Origin: DATJLY01 sp963773665
GTDB taxonomy: Bacteria > Pseudomonadota > Alphaproteobacteria > ATCC43930 > CGMCC-115725
DNA length: 64,000 bases
Assembly: GCA_963773665.1 (NCBI GenBank)
Contig: CAVZBZ010000004.1
Span: 496,001-560,000, forward strand
Direction: 5' to 3'
The notes beneath the pieces were generated by a model. That model did no database searches. It was not told the DNA's origin and saw nothing but the letters and a program-made list of their open reading frames with translations. Shown here one piece after another: positions 17,447 through 26,574 of the stretch. Numbering within the stretch: position 1 is the stretch's first letter; each line of letters begins with the position of its first letter. The translations under genes and the position numbers were made by a program.

Positions 17447-17889
17447 CCTTCGGGATCGAGCGCCGCGGGATCGCTGAGGCGCAGGAGCCGCGCCGCGGCA
17501 AGCCGGCCGAAGCGGAGCATGAGCGCGCGGCGCCGCGCCGGCGCCAGCGGCACATGCGCCCCCTCGCGCAAAATCATGGCGTCGAACGGGTCCGCCACGA
17601 TGAGGCCGCAATCTTCGGGGATAAGCGCGCGCGGAAAGTCCGTGGCCACCGCGAAGGCGAGGCGGTCGCAGAACAGGCGATACTCGCCCCATTTGCGGTC
17701 GTTGCGGAAATCCGCTAGCGAGGATTTCACTTCGACGATGAGGAGGAGCCCATCGCGACCGACGGCGAGAAGATCGGCGCGCCTTCCATTGGCGAGCGGC
17801 ACCTCGGCGAGGCTTGCATAGCCGAGCCGCGCGAGCGCCCGCGCCGTGCCGCGGCAGATGTCCTTCGCGTCCATGCCGGCTTTTCCCAT
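17443..17889 (-). CDS. mmcB: MmcB-family DNA repair protein
   Basis: This 148-residue protein belongs to the alphaproteobacterial MmcB (DUF1052) family, named for a Caulobacter SOS-induced factor that helps survive mitomycin C. It has a restriction-nuclease-like core with the acidic/Lys signature LLIVEVKSSLADFRNDRKW and, further on, YRLFCDRLAFAVATDFP. The N-terminal helix is CRGTARALARLGYASLAEV. The start could also be Met-6. No LexA box was recognised in the 20 bases between it and the divergent ABC gene. Confidence 0.85.
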   Translation of the reverse strand: MGKAGMDAKDICRGTARALARLGYASLAEVPLANGRRADLLAVGRDGLLLIVEVKSSLADFRNDRKWGEYRLFCDRLAFAVATDFPRALIPEDCGLIVADPFDAMILREGAHVPLAPARRRALMLRFGRLAAARLLRLSDPAALDPEG

Positions 17890-17909
17890 GACCGGCGGAG
17901 TTTTGCGGC

Positions 17910-19643
17910 ATGAACGGCGAAAAACGAAGACTTTTTCGCGATGCCTGGCGGCTCTCCGTGCCGTATTGGCGCTCGGACGAGAAGGGGTGGGCGTGGGGGC
18001 TTCTGGCGGCCGTCACCGCGCTCAATCTCAGCACCGTCTATCTCAGCGTCCGCTTCAATTTCTGGCGCAACGATTTCTACAACGCGATCCAGAATCTCGA
18101 CGAGCACGCCTTCTTCTATCAGCTCATGATCTTCTCGATCCTCGCCGCCATCTTCATCGCGGTCGCGGTCTATCAGACCTATCTGCAGCAGATGCTGCAG
18201 ATCCGCTGGCGGCGCTGGCTGACGCGGCGCTATCTCGAGGCCTGGCTCGACGAGCGCTCCTATTACCGGATGCAGCTCGCCGGCCCCGGAACCGACAACC
18301 CGGATCAGCGCATCCAGGACGATCTCGACCGCTTCACCGTCCAGACGCTGGGCCTCACGCTCGGCGTCCTCAACTCGGTCGTGACGCTGTTCTCGTTCCT
18401 GGTGATTTTGTGGTCGCTCTCGGGCTCCCTGGCGATTCCGCTGGGGCCGATGGGCTCGGTCGTGATCCCGGGCTACATGTTCTGGGTGGCGCTGGTCTAT
18501 TCCGTGGCCGGCACGTGGCTTACCTACAAGATCGGCCGGCCGCTCGTCGGCCTCAATTTCATGCAGCAGCGCTTCGAGGCCGATTTCCGCTTCAGCCTGG
18601 TGCGGTTGCGCGAGAACACCGAGAGCATCGCGCTCTATGGCGGCGAGGCGCGCGAGTACGGCAATTTCACCGACCGCTTCGGCCGCGTCGTCGGCAATTT
18701 CTGGACCATCATGAAGCGCGTCAAGACGCTCAACTGGTTCACCAACGGCTATGGCCAGATCGCCGTCATCTTTCCCTATCGTCGTGGCCTCGCCGCGCTT
18801 CTTCGCGAAGCAGATCCAATTGGGCGGCCTGATGCAGACCGCCGAGGCGTTCGGCCAGGTGCAGGGCTCGCTCTCCTTCATCGTCAATTCCTATACCGAC
18901 ATCGCGCAGTGGCAATCGGTGATCGAGCGGCTCGGCACGTTCGAGGAGCGCATCCGCGAGATAGCCGCCGCCGCGCGCGAGCCGCAACGGATCGCGATCG
19001 AGCGCGCGGGAAGCGGCCTCGCGGTCGAAGCGCTCGACCTCGACCTGCCGGACGGCACGCCGCTCCTGCGCGGCGTGACATTCGCCGCCGCGGCGGGCGA
19101 GGCGGTGCTGATCGCGGGCCCGACCGGCGCCGGCAAGAGCACGCTGTTGCGCGCGCTCGCCGGCATCTGGCCGTTCGGCCGCGGCCGCATCCGCATCGGC
19201 GAGGGGGCGATGCTGTTCCTGCCGCAGCGGCCCTATCTGCCGCTCGGCACGCTCAGGGAGGCGCTGCTCTATCCGCAGCCCTCGGACGGCATCGACGATG
19301 CGCGCCTCAGGGAGGTGCTCGATACGGTGGGATTGAGCGCGCTCAAGCCGCGGCTCGACGACGGCGAGAACTGGGCCGCGAGCCTCTCGATCGGCGAGCA
19401 GCAGCGCCTGGCCTTCGCCGCATCCTGCTGGTGCGGCCCGCGATCGTCTTCCTCGACGAGGCGACCTCGGCCCTGGACGAGCCGGCCGAGGCCGAACTCT
19501 ATCGCCTGCTGCGCGCGGCGCCGTGGCGGCCCACGGTGGTGAGCGTCGGCCACCGCAGCACGCTGCGCCCGTTCCACGACAGCGTCGCCGACATCGCCCG
19601 CTTCGGCGCGCGCGAAGCGGCGCTCGCGCCGGCGGCGGACTAG
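17910..19643 (+). CDS. ABC exporter half-transporter, YddA/SbmA-type, frame disrupted twice
   Basis: Fused membrane domain plus ATPase of the YddA group (COG4178), about 577 residues when restored. The first 290 residues carry SVPYWRSDEKGWAWGLLAAV, then SVRFNFWRNDFYNAIQNLDE and RWLTRRYLEAWL, typical of SbmA/BacA-like membrane domains. The ATPase has Walker A GPTGAGKSTLLRALAG, signature LSIGEQQRLAFA and Walker B ILLVRPAIVFLDEATSALDE. Read straight, the frame breaks at about 18775 (one extra C) and is restored at about 19420 (one missing C before GCATC). Correcting both gives a normal protein, so this is more likely sequence error than a pseudogene. It starts 20 bases from divergent mmcB. Confidence 0.85.
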   Translation: MNGEKRRLFRDAWRLSVPYWRSDEKGWAWGLLAAVTALNLSTVYLSVRFNFWRNDFYNAIQNLDEHAFFYQLMIFSILAAIFIAVAVYQTYLQQMLQIRWRRWLTRRYLEAWLDERSYYRMQLAGPGTDNPDQRIQDDLDRFTVQTLGLTLGVLNSVVTLFSFLVILWSLSGSLAIPLGPMGSVVIPGYMFWVALVYSVAGTWLTYKIGRPLVGLNFMQQRFEADFRFSLVRLRENTESIALYGGEAREYGNFTDRFGRVVGNFWTIMKRVKTLNWFTNGYGQIAVIFPYRRGLAALLREADPIGRPDADRRGVRPGAGLALLHRQFLYRHRAVAIGDRAARHVRGAHPRDSRRRARAATDRDRARGKRPRGRSARPRPAGRHAAPARRDIRRRGGRGGADRGPDRRRQEHAVARARRHLAVRPRPHPHRRGGDAVPAAAALSAARHAQGGAALSAALGRHRRCAPQGGARYGGIERAQAAARRRRELGREPLDRRAAAPGLRRILLVRPAIVFLDEATSALDEPAEAELYRLLRAAPWRPTVVSVGHRSTLRPFHDSVADIARFGAREAALAPAAD

Positions 19644-19663
19644 ACTATAGGGTGGGGCCGCAC

Positions 19664-21146
19664 ATGAGCGAAGAGCACGACAACCAGTTCCGCGCGGCGC
19701 GGCTCAAGAAGCTCGAGGAGCTGCGGCGCTTGGGCGTCGATCCCTATCCGCGCGGCTTCGCGCGTGACGCCGAGGCCAAGGCGCTCGAGGAGCGCTATGC
19801 CGGTCTCGCGCCCGGGACCGAGACGCAAGACCGGGTCGCGGTCGCCGGCCGCATCCGCGCCATCCGCAACAACGGCCTCTTCATCGATCTCGCGCGACGC
19901 CTCGGGCAAGATCCAGATCTTCAGTCACAAGGACTATCTGGCGTCCGAAAAGCTCGCGCTGTTGAAGCTCCTGGATCTCGGCGACATGATCGGCGCGGAA
20001 GGCATCGTGCGGCGCACGCCGCAGCGGCGAGCTCACGATCAACAGCCGCAATGTCGTCGTGCTGGCCAAGGCGCTGCTTGCCGCTGCCGGAGAAATATCA
20101 CGGGCTCGCCGACATCGAGACGCGCTATCGCCAGCGCTATCTCGACCTCATCATGAGCGAGGAAAGCCGCCTCACCTTGCGCCGGCGCAGCGACGATCAT
20201 CGCCTCGATGCGCCGGCGCCTCATCGGCTTGGGCTTTCTCGAGGTCGAGACGCCGATGCTGCACGCGATCCCGGGCGGCGCCTCGGCGAAGCCGTTCGTC
20301 ACGCACCACAACGCGCTCGATCTCGACCTTTATCTCCGCATCGCGCCGGAGCTGCATTTGAAGCGGCTCCTGGTCGGCGGCCTTTCGGAAAAGCTGTTCG
20401 AGATCAACCGCAATTTCCGCAACGAAGGCTTGTCGCCGCGGCACAATCCCGAATTCACCTCGCTCGAGCTCTACGAGGCCTATGTCGATTACCGCGCGAT
20501 GATGGAGATCGCGGAAAATCTCATCGCGGGCGCGGCCGGCGATGTGCTGGGCACGACCCGCATCGCCTATGGCGGGCGCGAAATCGATCTGACGCCGCCG
20601 TGGCCGCGGCGGGGGATGGCGGAGCTCGTGCTGGAGCAGACCGGCATCGATTTCCTTGCGATCGCAAGCGACGCGGACGCCCGTGCCGCGGCGCGCTCCC
20701 TGGGCCACGATCTGCCCGAAAATGTCGGCTGGGGCTGGGCGCTCGAAGCGGCGTTCGCGGCCACCGTCGAAAGCGGGCTCGTCGGGCCGGTCCACGTCAC
20801 CGGCTTCCCGCGCGAGATCTCGCCGCTCGCCAAGGGCGATCCCGCCGATCCGCGTCTGACCGAGCGGTTCGAGACCTACATCAATGGCTGGGAAGTCGCC
20901 AACGCGTTCTCCGAGATCAACGATCCCCTGGATCAGCGCGCCCGCTTCGAGGCGCAGATGCGCGCGCGCGAATTGGGCGACGAGGAGGCGCAGCGTCTCG
21001 ACGAGGATTTCGTCGCCGCGCTCGAATACGGCATGCCGCCCGCGGGCGGGCTCGGCATCGGCATCGACCGGCTCGTGATGGTGCTGACCGACAGCCCCTC
21101 GATCCGCGACGTCATCGCCTTCCCGACCATGCGGCCCAAGGGCTAG
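19664..21146 (+). CDS. lysS: Lysine--tRNA ligase (class II), frame disrupted four times
   Basis: Essential class II synthetase, about 493 residues once repaired. Conserved blocks in order are MSEEHDNQFRAARLKKLEEL, RIRAIRNNGLFIDL, ASGKIQIFSHKDYL, LPLPEKYHGLADIETRYRQR, FLEVETPMLHAIPGGASAKP, INRNFRNEGLSPRHNPEFT and GLGIGIDRLVM. These sit in three different frames. One surplus base at each of about 19893, 20025, 20080 and 20192 explains all the shifts, and downstream of 20208 the frame is clean. Since the gene should be indispensable and no other copy is in the window, sequence error is the simplest reading. Its start is 21 bases after the ABC exporter gene. Confidence 0.9.
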
Positions 21147-21156
21147 GGACGCAGCG

Positions 21157-21228
21157 ATGGACGTGGGCGAAGGGTTCGACACGCCCGACCTCGTCGAAGC
21201 GAAGGCGCTCGTCGCCGCGCTTGCGTGA
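21157..21228 (+). pseudogene. Possible 23-codon remnant of an ATPase/cyclase C-terminus
   Basis: Ten bases after lysS an ATG opens 23 codons to a TGA, reading MDVGEGFDTPDLVEAKA and then LVAALA. The string EGFDTxDLxEAKALxxxL is, to my knowledge, typical of the extreme C-terminus of large AAA-ATPase/TPR or adenylate-cyclase-like proteins. Nothing resembling the rest of such a protein precedes it, since lysS occupies the space. It may be a leftover of a deleted gene. A short coincidental match is possible. Confidence 0.4.
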
Positions 21229-21234
21229 GCGGCG

Positions 21235-22431
21235 CTACTCGGCCGCCGCCGGCCGCCGCCGCAGCAGCGCCGCATAAACCCCGCCCGAGGCGAGCGCGGC
21301 CAGCAGGATCATCGCGCCCATCGGCCGCGGCGTTCCGTCATAGAACGCGTTGACGGCATAGCCGCCCGCCGCGCCGAACAGCATCTGGATGACGCCCAAA
21401 AGCGCCGAGCCCGTCCCCGCCATGTGGCGCAGCGGGTCGAGCGCCGCCGCGACCGCGTTGGGCTGCACCAGCGTCTGCCCGAACATGTAGATCATCACGC
21501 CGCCCATGAGCGCCAGCGGCCCCGCCGCCGGCAGCATCGGCACGAAGAGCGTCGCGGCCCCGCCAAGCGCCAGGACGCCGAACCCGATGCGCAGCACGCG
21601 GTCGCTCGGCCAATAGCGCAGCAGCCGCCGGTTGGTCGCCGCGCCCAGCACCAGCGTCACCGCCGAGAGCCCGAAATAGAATCCGTAATGCTCGGGCGCG
21701 ACGCCGTAATACTGGATGAGCACGAACGGCGACGACGAGATGAACGAGAAGATCCCGACCCAGCACAGGCCGTTGACGACGGCGAAGCCGAACGACGCGC
21801 GCGAGGCGAAGAAATTGGCGTAATTGGCGGCGATCCGCGCCGGCTTCAACGCATCGCGGTCGGGCGAGGGGTGCGATTCGGCAAGCTCGAGCCACGCCGC
21901 CAGCAGCAGCGCCACAGCCACCAGCGCGATCGCCACGAAGATCGCTTGCCAGCCGAACCGCACCAGGATGGCGCCGCCCACCATCGGCGCCAGGAGCGGT
22001 CCGGCCGCGAACACGGTGGTGAGAAGCGACAGCGTGTGCGCCGCGCGCGCGCCGCTCCAATGGTCGCGCACGATGGCGCGCACGACGACCGGCCCGCCGC
22101 AGCCCGCCAGCCCCTGGACGAAGCGCGCGAGCACGAGCGGCTCGATGTGGCGGGAAAGCGCGCAGGCGAGGCTCGCCAGCGTGTAGATCGAAAGCCCGAC
22201 GAGCAGCACCGGGCGCCGCCCGAACCGGTCGGCGAGCGGGCCGCAGCCAAGCTGCCCCACCGCATAGCCCACGAGATAGAGGCTCAGCGTGAGCTGCACC
22301 TGATCGGGCGTGGCGCCGAGGCTCGCGCCCAGTTGCGGCAGCGCCGGCAGCATCATGTCGATCGAGAGCACGTTCACCGTCATGAGCGCGCCCAGCAGCA
22401 CGACGAAAAAACGGGATTCCGGACCGATCAC
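21235..22431 (-). CDS. MFS drug transporter, Bcr/CflA family
   Basis: This 398-residue, 12-helix major facilitator protein has the Bcr/CflA features: VNVLSIDMMLPALPQLGASL in helix 1, the MFS motif LADRFGRRPVLLVGL between helices 2 and 3, and RFVQGLAGCGGPVVVRAIVRD in helix 4. Bcr/CflA members export bicyclomycin, chloramphenicol or sulfonamides; the substrate here is unknown. The start codon is GTG and overlaps the stop of the upstream ABC ATPase gene (GTGA). An exporter coupled to an uptake-type ABC system suggests it may export something made from, or harmful with, the imported substrate. Confidence 0.85.
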   Translation of the reverse strand: MIGPESRFFVVLLGALMTVNVLSIDMMLPALPQLGASLGATPDQVQLTLSLYLVGYAVGQLGCGPLADRFGRRPVLLVGLSIYTLASLACALSRHIEPLVLARFVQGLAGCGGPVVVRAIVRDHWSGARAAHTLSLLTTVFAAGPLLAPMVGGAILVRFGWQAIFVAIALVAVALLLAAWLELAESHPSPDRDALKPARIAANYANFFASRASFGFAVVNGLCWVGIFSFISSSPFVLIQYYGVAPEHYGFYFGLSAVTLVLGAATNRRLLRYWPSDRVLRIGFGVLALGGAATLFVPMLPAAGPLALMGGVMIYMFGQTLVQPNAVAAALDPLRHMAGTGSALLGVIQMLFGAAGGYAVNAFYDGTPRPMGAMILLAALASGGVYAALLRRRPAAAE

Positions 22432-23754
22432 GGATTCTCGAGGCTCAGGACGCCGCGGTCGTAATCGTAGGCGAAGAGTTCCGCATAGCGGCCCCAGTTG
22501 ATGACCGTCTCGAGCACGCGCTGCGCCTCTTCCTCGGAGAGATGGTCCTCGAGCTCGGCGAGGAAGCGGGCTTCGGGCGCTGCGTGGCCCGGCCGCTCGT
22601 CCAGCACCTTGCGGATGTGGGCGACGAGCGGCACCGAGCGGCGGATATGCTCGGCGAAGATCTGCTTGCGGTGGAGCAGGTCGGCGGCGGCAAAGGTGCG
22701 GCCGGCGGGCGTCGCCTCGATGTCGCCGCCGCCGACCTGGGCGAAGCCCAGAAGCTGCAGCGTCTCGAGCAGCACGACCATGTCGTCGGTCGAAAGATGC
22801 TCGCTGTCGGCGAGCTTCGGCAGGTCGGCGCGGCCGTCATAGGGCGGCGCCGACGACCGCCTCGAGGAGACCGGCGAGCTGCTGGATCGAGGCGTCGGGC
22901 AGGCGATAGCCTATCTCGATCGTCTCGCCGCGGGGCCCTCGCTTGCCGCCTTCGCGCCCCGGCACGGTGGTGAGAAGCGTATAGACCTCGTCGACGAGGC
23001 GGCGGAAGACGGCGCTGTTGAAATCGCGCGGCCGCGCCATCGGCACCGGGATGTCGGCGCGGATCGTCGCCGGATCGCTGCCGAAGATGATGATGCGGTC
23101 GGCGAGCTCGACCGCTTCCTCGATGTTGTGCGAGACGATGATGATGCCCTTGGTCGGGATGCGGTGCGCGAGCCACAGATCGATGATGTCGCCGCGCAGC
23201 GTTTCCGCCGTCAGCACGTCCAAGGCCGAGAACGGCTCGTCCAGCAGCAGCACGTCGGGATTGACGACGAGTGCCCTCGCAAATCCCACGCGCTGGCGCA
23301 TGCCGCCCGACAGCTCCTTGGGATAGGCCGATTCGAAGCCGTCGAGGCCGATCAGATCGATCGCCGCGATGGCGCGCTGGCGCCGCTCGGCGCGCGGCAC
23401 GCCCTGCGCCTCGAGCCCCAATTCGACATTGCCGAGCACGGTCAGCCAGGGAAAGAGCGCGAAGGTCTGGAACACCATCGCGATGCCCTGCGCCGGGCCG
23501 TTGACCGGCCGCCCGCGATACTCGACGAGGCCCGACGTGGGCGGCGTCAATCCGGCGACGATGCGCAGGAAGGTCGATTTGCCCGAGCCCGACTTGCCGA
23601 GGATCGCGACGATCTCGCCCTCGGCGAGCGAGAAATCGATGTTGTCGATCACGAGCCGCCCGGAATGGTCGGGCGTCTGATAGGTCTTGACGATGCTGCT
23701 GGCGGCGATGAGCCGCTGCGGCAGGGGCGATGGCGGAGGGGCGAGGTTTCGCAT
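22428..23754 (-). CDS. Nitrate/sulfonate-type ABC ATPase with C-terminal AAA-associated domain, one frame break
   Basis: An ATPase with Walker A GKSGSGKSTFLRIVAG, Q-loop VFQTFALFPWLTV, signature LSGGMRQRVGFARALV and Walker B DVLLLDEPFSALD. The C-terminal 140 residues match the AAA-associated domain found on anion-type ATPases encoded beside COG4986 permeases (MVVLLETLQLLGFAQVGGG and so on). The frame breaks at about 22843, where one surplus base separates LLEAVVGA from YDGRADLPKLADSEHLS; removing it joins both parts into about 442 residues. The ATG overlaps the permease stop (ATGA) and its own stop overlaps the MFS start. Confidence 0.85.
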
Positions 23755-25494
23755 CAGTCGAGCCGCAGTCGCTCTTCGGCGAGGTTATAGAGGCGCCGCC
23801 AGACGAGCCGGTTGAAGACGAGGACAAAAAGACACAGCACCGTAATTCCAAGCGCGAGCCGCGGGAAGTCCCCCTTCTCGGTCTCGATCGCGATATAGGC
23901 GCCGACGCCATGCGCGCTGAGCGTGGTGTCGCCCCACTTGACGATCTCCGACACGATGCTCGCGTTCCACGACCCGCCCGAAGCGGTGATGGCGCCGGTC
24001 ACGAAGGCCGGAAAAATCCCCGGCAGCACGAGGCGCCGCCACCACAGCCAACCGCGCACGCCGAGATTGCCGGCGACGAGCTCGTAATCGGTCGGCAACC
24101 GCGAGCATCCCGGCGATGACGTTGAACAGGATGTACCACTGCGTGCCGAGGATCATGAGCGGCGAGAGCCAGATCTCGGGATTGAGCCGCAAGGCCACGA
24201 TCGCGGAGACGGCGATCGGGAAGAACAGGTTGGCGGGGAAGGCGGCAAGAAACTGGATCCACGGCTGTACCCGGTGCGCGAGCGCGGGCCTGAGGCCGAT
24301 CCACACGCCGATCGGAACCCAGATGAGCGCCGCGAGCACGATCAGCACGACGACCCGCGTCAACGTCAGCCCGGCCAGCACGAAGACATACCCGACCTCG
24401 CTCCATCCGACCTCGACGCGCACGAATTCATAGATTTCGTAGAGCGCATAGAGGGCGGCGGCGCCGAGCGCGCCGGTCCACAGCCGGTCGACGAGCGCGC
24501 GGCGCCATGGCGGGATCGGCGCTCTTTCGCGTTCGCCCGCGCGGCCGCGGTGCGTCAGGCGGCTTGCCGCGGCGGCGATGCTGTCGGCGACGAACGAGAC
24601 CAGGCGAAAGATGCGCGCGCGCTGCAGCATGACGAGGAACCACGGCGCCTCGACCTCTTCCTCGTTGATCTCGCCGAGCTTGAAGCGCTGCGACCAGGCC
24701 AAGAGCGGCCGGAACAGCAGCTGGTCGTAGCCGAGGATCAGCACCAGCATGGCGAGAATGGCGTAGAACACCGCGTGCAGATCGCGCTGGTTGATCGCGA
24801 CCGAGATGTAGGAGCCGATGCCGGGCAGCAGCACGGTGTTGCCGGAAACGCTGATCGCCTCGGATGCGACCACGAAGAACCACCCGCCCGATACCGACAT
24901 CATCATGTTCCAGACGAGCTGCGGCAGCGCGAACGGCACTTCGAGCTGCCAGAAACTCTGCCACGCCGACAGGTGATACATGCGCGCCGCCTCGCGCAGA
25001 TCGTGCGGCACCGCGCTGAACGACTGGTACAGGCTGAACGTCATGTTCCAGGCCTGCGAGGTGAAGATCGCGAAGATCGCCGCGCACTCGTAGCCCAAGA
25101 GGCTGCCGGGAAAGAGCGCCACGAACCCCGTCACCGTGATCGACAGGAAGCCCAGGATCGGCACCGATTGCAGCACGTCGAGGATCGGCACGAGGAGCTT
25201 TTCGAGCCGCCGGCTCTTCGCCGCCGCTGCGGCATAGGCGAGGCTGAAGACGAGCGAGACGACGAGCGCCAGCACCATGCGCAGCACCGTGCGCATGCCG
25301 TATTCCGGCAAGTTGCTCGGGTCGAGCGAAATGGGCAGCGCCTCGCCCGGCCGATACGGCACGTTCATCTGCCGGCTCGCCCAGCCGATCAGCACGATCG
25401 TGCCGATGACGAGCGGCAGCGCCACGCCGTCCCAGTAGCTGGGCCTCAGGCGCTGCGGCCAGGCAACGAACGGCACTCCCCATCGCTGCGGCAT
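23754..25494 (-). CDS. Duplicated ABC permease for an anion or sulfonate (COG4986-like), one frame break
   Basis: Two permease units are fused in one protein of about 580 residues. Each has about five or six helices and an EAA-type loop: REAARMYHLSAWQSFWQLEVP in the first, and YELVAGNLGVRGWLWWRRLV plus LPGIFPAFVTGAITASGGSW in the second. This architecture is known for anion transport permeases of COG4986. A surplus base at about 24097 splits the C-terminal 114 residues from the rest; restored, the join reads IAGMLAVPTDYELV. No substrate-binding protein lies next to it. It heads a minus-strand operon with the ATPase and MFS genes. Confidence 0.85.
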
Positions 25495-25645
25495 GGGCGT
25501 AAGGCTGCGGTCCCTCTCGTGCGATGGCGATCTTTAGCGCATGCCCCGCGCGCAGGCGACGGGAAAAGCCCGGCGCGACGGCCGCCGTCACGGTCCTGCA
25601 ACAAATATCCGCTCGTGCTAGGTTCGCGCCCGAAGCGGAGGCGGC

Positions 25646-26488
25646 ATGGACACGGAAATTCAGCGCGGCATCGAATATGCGCGCCACGACGGCGCGGCTC
25701 TCCTCGGCGATCTCTATGCGCCGAAGCAAAAGGGCCCTCATCCGGTCGTCGTCGCCGTCCATGGCGGCGGCTGGCAGCAGGGCGCGCGCGAAAGCTTTCG
25801 CTACTGGGGTCCGTGGCTTGCCGCGCGCGGCTATGCGCTCTTCGCCGCGAGCTATCGGCTGTCGAAACCGGGCGAGCCGAGCTATCCCGCCGCGGTGCAT
25901 GACATCCGCGCCGCGGTGCAGTTCGCGAAGGGCGGCGCGGACGCGCTTGGCCTCGATCCGGCGCGCATAGCGCTAATGGGTGATTCGGCGGGCGCGCAGC
26001 TTGCGGCGGTGGTGGCGCTCGCCGGCGACAAGCCGGAATTCGCGCACGGCCCGCGCGGCAATCCTCATGCCGGGCTCCGCACGGATGCGAAGGCGCTGGT
26101 CGGCGTCTACGGCGTCTATGACCTCGCGCAGCAATGGAACCACGACGTGCTGTCGCGCCCGGGTGGTTCGATCTGCGAAAAATTCCTGGGCGTGGCGCCG
26201 ATGGACGATCGCCGCCGCTACTTCGAGGCCTCGCCGCTTTCCCATGCGATCACGTCCGCCAACGCCACCGCGGTGCTGCTCGCCTGGGGCACCGAGGACG
26301 ACATCGTCGACCGCACGACGCAATCGGAGGCGTTTCTGCTCGCGCTGAAGCAGGCGCGGTTCTATGCCCGCAGCGTTGTCATCCAGGGCGCCGGTCATTT
26401 CTGGATGTCCGATCCGATCGACGAGCCGGACAGCTATTCCGGCCGCTTCGCGCCGCGTCTTCTTCGCTTCCTCGCGGAGAAACTTTAA
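25646..26488 (+). CDS. Alpha/beta hydrolase (esterase, HSL-like)
   Basis: This 280-residue protein has the oxyanion motif HGGGW (VVVAVHGGGWQQGARESF), the nucleophile elbow GDSAG with Ser-114, a probable acid Asp in LLAWGTEDDIVDRTT and the His in VIQGAGHFWMSD near the end. Family members cleave small esters, lactones or acyl groups; no substrate is evident. There is no signal peptide, so it is cytoplasmic. GGAGGC precedes the ATG. It is divergent from the ABC permease gene and separated from the sensor-kinase gene by 86 bases. Confidence 0.85.
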   Translation: MDTEIQRGIEYARHDGAALLGDLYAPKQKGPHPVVVAVHGGGWQQGARESFRYWGPWLAARGYALFAASYRLSKPGEPSYPAAVHDIRAAVQFAKGGADALGLDPARIALMGDSAGAQLAAVVALAGDKPEFAHGPRGNPHAGLRTDAKALVGVYGVYDLAQQWNHDVLSRPGGSICEKFLGVAPMDDRRRYFEASPLSHAITSANATAVLLAWGTEDDIVDRTTQSEAFLLALKQARFYARSVVIQGAGHFWMSDPIDEPDSYSGRFAPRLLRFLAEKL

Positions 26489-26574
26489 CCGTTTTTGATG
26501 CAATTCTAACTTTCATCGTCGGTTAACGTGTTTGCCCGAGGATTGCCGGCAATCACCGGTGCCTCGGGTCGTCC

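Noticed and set aside
17910..19643. YddA-like exporter as a decayed pseudogene
   Set aside because: Only two compensating single-base changes; all ATPase motifs are intact, and neighbouring essential lysS shows the same defect type.
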